Positions 59,301 through 64,000 of a stretch of 64,000 nucleotides of DNA are shown here, piece by piece. The position numbers and the translations under genes are program-made. Origin of the DNA: Ricordea florida. Lineage: Eukaryota; Cnidaria; Anthozoa; Corallimorpharia; Ricordeidae. The stretch spans positions 2,211,973 through 2,275,972 of the forward strand of contig OX453275.1 in NCBI GenBank assembly GCA_949710005.1. Direction: 5' to 3'. The notes beneath the pieces were generated by a model, which had not been told where the DNA came from, did not search any database, and was given only the letters and a program-made list of their open reading frames with translations. Each line of letters starts with the position of its first letter. Positions within the stretch are counted from its first letter, which is position 1.

Positions 59301-59931
59301 TATGGATCCCTTTTAAATCCCATTTTAATCACCCTTCACCTTATCCCTCCCCCACCCCACCCCCCCCAAAGAAAGATCTTGGTGCACAGATCCACAACCG
59401 AATCAACAGAATAAACGAGCTTTTCCACCGGAGTAATTGGTCTAAAGCACAGCAACGGCCCCTGAGAAAAAATTCTTCAGGGGGTGAGAGGGGGCGAAGG
59501 TTTGGTGGGATAAATTTGCGACAACCAAAGAAAATCAGCAAATTGAAATTTCTACATCCAACATGTGCATAGAACACCGACACAAGATGTACTTCATAGC
59601 GGTTCGTTCAGGAAAATCTAGACCGCTCGGAGAACCATGAAAACGTTCTTTACGTCTCGTACTAGCTAAGCTATAGAGTAACGGTCCTGAATAATGTACT
59701 GGTTGAAAGTTTCGGCGTGGTTTCGCTGAACAATGTGCATTACCTGAAAAATCTCCATACGCGGGTGCTGCAAGCTTGGCAGTAGATGATGGAGCTAAAG
59801 TGAAGGGACTTGGTCGAGTGGCGGGGTTAACAGTGATATCTGTTCCAACCAGCAGGTTACTTGTCGCTGCGTTATATATGTTGGTACAATCAACGGGTGG
59901 CAAAGGGATAGCTCGACGAACTCGATCGCCA
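56384..59931 (-). CDS. EndoU (XendoU/PP11-type) endoribonuclease, gene 3, exons 2-6
   Basis: Exons 59744-59931, 58942-59087, 58056-58152, 57550-57662, 56384-56638, with lengths 188, 146, 97, 113 and 255 and the same phases as gene 2. The domain reads NLLVGTDITVNPATRP, FLDAICVGGGPVDEAF, SSGFEHTFVGELRG, KGMHSWYAMHLG, TKFRSSFFVGTSPAFD and ends LYPK. Both catalytic His and the Lys are kept, and no stop or frameshift was found. The last exon is one codon longer than in gene 2 (GHGN for NGN). The exon 2 acceptor expects a first exon ending in phase 2, like the shared signal exon. None was found up to 64000, where repeat R occupies the expected place, so the gene is either cut by the window edge or has lost its start. 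Confidence 0.83.
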
Positions 59932-60197
59932 CTTGATTTTTCACAAAATAAAATATGTAATTCAGTCAGTGACTTTATAGAAGGTGCTAATATTCCTTGC
60001 AATTTAAGTACAATTGTCCACCAATAAAAAGAGCTGGTGAAGATTTTGTTTTCAGAAACTGTTAGGAAAGGGAGCTGTGACGGTAAGGCTTGCCGTTGTC
60101 AGGACAACAAGGCGACTTGGACTAACAACTGGCGTAAACTGGACTAAACAGGGAATTAGCTCGCTTGGGGACTTTATATAGAGAGAAGGCCGTCACT

Positions 60198-60289
60198 CCG
60201 GGGGGGGGGGTACTGCCACTACCGTCCCCCCAGTACCGTCACTACTGGGGGGGGGTATGTGCCGCTGTGAAGGGTATGCTTTTCAAGCA

Positions 60290-60326
<37 letters not shown>

Positions 60327-60620
60327 CGGTCTAGAATAGGGTATCATTTTTCACGAAACTGACCAGTTGGTTGAGAATAAAAAAAAAATGAACTAGTATA
60401 AATAAACTCATTTTGGGAGAGAGAAACGATTGTGGTGTAAGGTTTTGTTTTGGCTAGACTGTGCTAGTGGAATACAGCTACTCTAGATTAGGAGTGATTT
60501 GGGGGGTTTACTCTAGTATAGGGTAGCAAAATTCAGCTGCACCAGCTCTGGTATAGGCTAAGAGTTTCAGGGTTCCAGCGGCACATCCCCACCCAAAAAT
60601 TCCTAAAGTACCCCCCCCGG
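60198..60620. mobile_element. G-run MITE with 9-bp target duplication (Mutator-like)
   Basis: Ends CCGGGGGGGGGGTACT and, reverse-complemented, CCGGGGGGGGTACT. Flanked by GCCGTCACT on both sides (60189-60197 and 60621-60629). The matching place in the gene 2 unit (near 30890, GCCGTCAATG) has one copy and no insert, confirming the borders. Inside, TTTACTCTAGYATAGGGTA occurs twice. Confidence 0.85.
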
Positions 60621-60629
60621 GCCGTCACT

Positions 60630-61640
60630 CTCTCAGGTACCCTGAGATCTAACCACGCACTCCATTTACGGCGAACAGGAACAACAGCACTTTATTCTTC
60701 AAGATACAGCGTCGAATGCTCTCGAATTAGACAGCAAAGACATAGGGTTTATTCATAACGTTTTTGCATTCAGTGATATCATCCCTCCTTTATAGTCTTT
60801 TTGGATGAAATTACCTAACTGATCCTTGAATTGACATCCGTAAAGAAAACCCCAAGTGTAAATTGACACAACGGAACCAATAGTGAATATGAGAAGCAAT
60901 CGAATAAAGGCCTTAGTAATAACTAAGGAAGAGTTATTGTATTTGATTGATTAGCAGGCAGAATAGTTAATGAACTAGAAGGAAAGCCAAATTAGCAAGC
61001 TGTGAAACGCTCAGCCAAACTTGAAATCATAGCACTTATCTAATGGTGTCATCAGTCGTTTTATCGCTCATCTTATAGCGTTACTAGCCGTCAATGTAGA
61101 AGGCGACTAAACGAACAGGTGACTGACACAGGTGAAAGTGTTTCTCGCACAAAGTAAGAATGAAAGGAATAGGAAACAAACCGCGATCGCAACTATTTCA
61201 TATTAGGTCAGGTGTTAACTAAAGTAAATCAAAATTAGTGGTCACATTACTGATGACTGTTTTTGAATATGAAATACGTCAGCTTCAGCTGATTAACTGT
61301 TAGGCAGCTATGTAATAACAACTTTGGGATTAACCTTTTGAGGTAACATCCATGCCTTAGGAAAATATCGAGAACATCTAAATTCTTAAACCCTACACCG
61401 AAACTGAAGCAAGAAAGGAATGATATGTTTTTTTTTGTTATTTTTCCCCTAACAGGGCATCACTTTGACTCCCACCCAAAAGGAACAGATAGTCTAAGTT
61501 AGGTGAACCGTTTAAAAGGCTCGGAAAATTACTTTATGTTGTTTGGAATTCGTAAATACATTTACCCCACTACCAGCAAATAGAAGGTTTGCCGGGGTAT
61601 TGAAACAGAATACAGTTTCCCAGCCTTATCGAGAGTACTA
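60630..61640. other. Extra DNA absent from the gene 2 unit, no gene recognised
   Basis: About 1 kb between the MITE and the point where homology to 30905 resumes. No terminal repeats were identified at its limits. Confidence 0.4.
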
Positions 61641-62619
61641 GTGAATACGGAGTTTTTTTTTCACACTACATACGTTACCCTAAATACGTGTTGATCATGG
61701 ACTAATCACATTAAGCTAGAAAATTTCCTCTGCTGTGTTTCGTGCAAAAAGAGAATCTTCGAATAGAATTTTGTGACTATGGTAATGGCCAGACTCAGTA
61801 CGAAAGAATACTGTTCCTGACAAACAACGTGAATGAACTAGGTAAAACACAAAAATATTGCAAGAAGAAAAGAGTTACAATTAAATGAAAATACTTCACC
61901 GGGCGTCCATAAGTTGAAAACATATCAAGAAGGTAACGAAAAACTTGAGCATTTTTTCGAAGGCGGTGTTGCTGTCTTGGAGTTAGAAAATACTACAAGG
62001 AATTGACTTGACGAAAATTCTTCTTAACTAATTACTTTATAAATTTTTAAGGAAGAAGAGGTTTTGAATAATGGGGTTAATGGCCACTAACGAATTCAAG
62101 AAAAAGCTTTAAAGTGAAAACTCATTGACTTCGTTGTTAATATTTTGTGATCAGTTTTGTGTCGTTTTATGATGCAAGTGGCACACCGTTTAAGCTGCAT
62201 GTACTTTTCTAACTTTTAAACACTGGGTGATTCTAAGGCCATGTGGTAAATGAATATTTTGGAAAAGAAACGGCTTCTAAACAGTCATTCCTTCCTATCG
62301 TGATATTTTCTGATATTTTTAATTTTACGAAACTTTCCTTCATTTTCAGTGGTGGTATAAATTAACATCTCATAAAAGGGTAAGCCTTGTAGTAGTCGTG
62401 TGGTATGTAATTAGTGTTTTAACTGGTTATGTTGTTCGCTTTTAGGGGTAGTTAACATAGTATGTCATTTATGACTTAGTCTTGCGTGAAAGTGATTTGT
62501 TTCATTGTCACAATGAAAAATAATTTTGCGGAATTGTAAGAACGTGGAACATATCGTCACCGCAACGGTAATAGCAAATAGCGCTTTGAATGTAACTGAG
62601 AGTGTCATTTTCAGTGGAA

Positions 62620-64000
62620 AATGTCGAGGAAAACCACAAACGATCAAACAGACCGCCAAATGATGTGTTACGGTTTTGTGCAAGCGATGCATTTTACCAT
62701 GAACTTACCATGACAGTAGATGGTCAGGCGTCTACCCAAGTCATACCTACTCAAACAGTGTCGAGATGACCTAAATAAATTGTGTCATATTGACCCATTG
62801 CAGGGTAAATACAGTGGTGCCAAAGTCAGCTCAGTTGCAGCAGCAGTATTTCAGCAACACATCCAAGACTACTGACCTTTATCAGATCTAGAATCCCACA
62901 TTTGACACAGCTAATGACACTATTCAAATCAAAATCAATGGGAATGGAGCACGAATGACTTGAAATTCAAACTTTATTTTTCTTTCTTTTTCTGTTTTAA
63001 AAACTGGTGAATCACTGATGTCTGCTAAAGATAACAGAACAGTTTCTATTATTAATGGCTCCGAAAGTTAATATGACACTTAAAAAGAAGCCTGATTTGG
63101 TGAAATCTTTGAAGAAACTAACACTATGATTTCTTCAGGACAACTGACTGTGAACATCCAAGAAATAAATGTTGACTTCTTTCTAGAAGGGGACGAGAAA
63201 TTTATTTTGCTAATGGTTGGACTTAAGGGTGCCACATCCATCTATCGTGTGCATGGTGTAAAGTACATAGTGTATTAACTGGGATGAGGAAGATGATGTT
63301 AGCCGGCAAAGAGGAGAACCACAAGGACTTCATCTTTAAAAGGTTGTCCAAGGTATCAGATTGTGTGGGGTGTCTTTTGGTGTTTGGGAGCAGCGCAATA
63401 CTGATGGAAAGGCAAGTGGGAAGAATGATTGGACCAGCCTATTGTTTTAAATACCCTTCCAGACAAACATGTGATGTTGTCATCAAGATATGGAAAACTG
63501 TTGCTACAGGGTTGTCAACAAGTGGACACCTGAGGGAGACCCCAAAATGTTTTTCAGCCAAGCAAAAGAATGGATCAAGCGTTTCTTAGAGCTGAGTGGT
63601 AAAAGGGACCTCTTTTAGGTACATGCACTTTCATGCGCCATATTTCAAACATATGCTGTTGTTTATTTGGAAAGAGACAGCAGCAATGTACACTTTATTG
63701 ATAGCCTTGCGACAGTAATTTGCGCCATTAGACTGTTTTATTTATCAAGATATATTTTTACCATATATTTTACGACTCAAAGGACGATTCCATGTTGTCT
63801 CTTATTTATAAAAGGTTCAAATATCATTTGAAATAGGTAGTTTGCTTCGAAAAGCACTCGCATTTGGCACCCCCTCCCCAAAATTCTTATGGCTACAATT
63901 CCGAAGTAAGTATTTTTCCCGGTATGAAAAAAATAGCAATAATTTGGTTATTTGTCTTTCACCTGCTTTGTTCCCTGCTTTGTTCCCTGCGGAAATCCCT
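62620..64000 (+). pseudogene. Repeat R, copy D, runs off the window
   Basis: Starts at GGAAAACCACAAACGATCAA and reads the same degenerate protein blocks (MTVDGQ, KQCRDDLNKLC, SAKDNRTVSI). It lacks the TTAA MITE (empty site near 63226), has a 270-bp deletion after AAGTACATA and is more diverged than the other copies. Confidence 0.65.

Larger units (their letters stand above)
56105..62430. repeat. Segmental duplication, copy 2 (EndoU gene 3 unit)
   Basis: Collinear with 26845-31660. Extra material here: the MITE at 60198-60620 and about 1 kb after it. The match resumes at about 61660 (CATACGTTACCCTAAATAC) and fades near 62430. Confidence 0.85.

Overview
This is animal nuclear DNA, AT-rich and dense in repeats. 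Coding sequence is split into short exons with GT/AG introns, and most of the window is transposable-element remains: non-LTR retrotransposons, Penelope-like elements with hammerhead-ribozyme motifs, tRNA-headed SINEs, CACTA and Mutator-like transposases, and many foldback MITEs. The repeat repertoire and several short palindromic MITEs resemble what I recall from stony corals, so a cnidarian (probably scleractinian) is my best guess. The species cannot be read from the sequence.

The main result is a tandem cluster of EndoU-type (XendoU/PP11) secreted endoribonuclease genes on the minus strand, rebuilt here exon by exon. Gene 1 (9700-20845) and gene 2 (27110-32241) each have six exons in matching phase, a signal-peptide first exon and both catalytic histidines plus the catalytic lysine. 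Gene 3 (56384-59931) has exons 2-6 intact and its first exon is not in the window. Genes 2 and 3 are a recent duplication. Gene 1 is much more diverged in its enzyme body, yet genes 1 and 2 share a nearly identical 1.4-1.7 kb cassette holding the promoter (tandem TATA boxes) and the signal-peptide exon. A third cassette at 5112-6755 has no gene attached inside the window.

Layout: 1-2345 degenerate LINE split by a pogo-like MITE; 3911-4303 SINE; 5112-6755 orphan cassette; 7006-8795 two Penelope-like elements with ribozyme motifs; 9700-20845 EndoU gene 1, whose introns hold SINE, MITE and LINE copies; 20783-24784 cassette B, Penelope fragment and repeat R; 24785-26844 internally deleted Mutator-like element; 27110-32241 EndoU gene 2; 31980-36347 cassette C, Penelope fragment and repeat R carrying a TTAA MITE; 36348-54193 an unrelated 17.8 kb segment flanked by 1.26 kb near-identical direct repeats, with foldback elements, a 78-bp satellite, an 11-bp periodic tract, a small unrecognised multi-exon gene and a broken CACTA transposase gene; 54194-56101 repeat R; 56384-59931 EndoU gene 3; 62620-64000 another repeat R.

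The array unit (EndoU gene, cassette, Penelope fragment, repeat R) appears to have spread by segmental duplication. Shared insertions and frameshifts give internal dating marks. All splice sites and gene models were derived by eye from signals and phase, with no transcript data.
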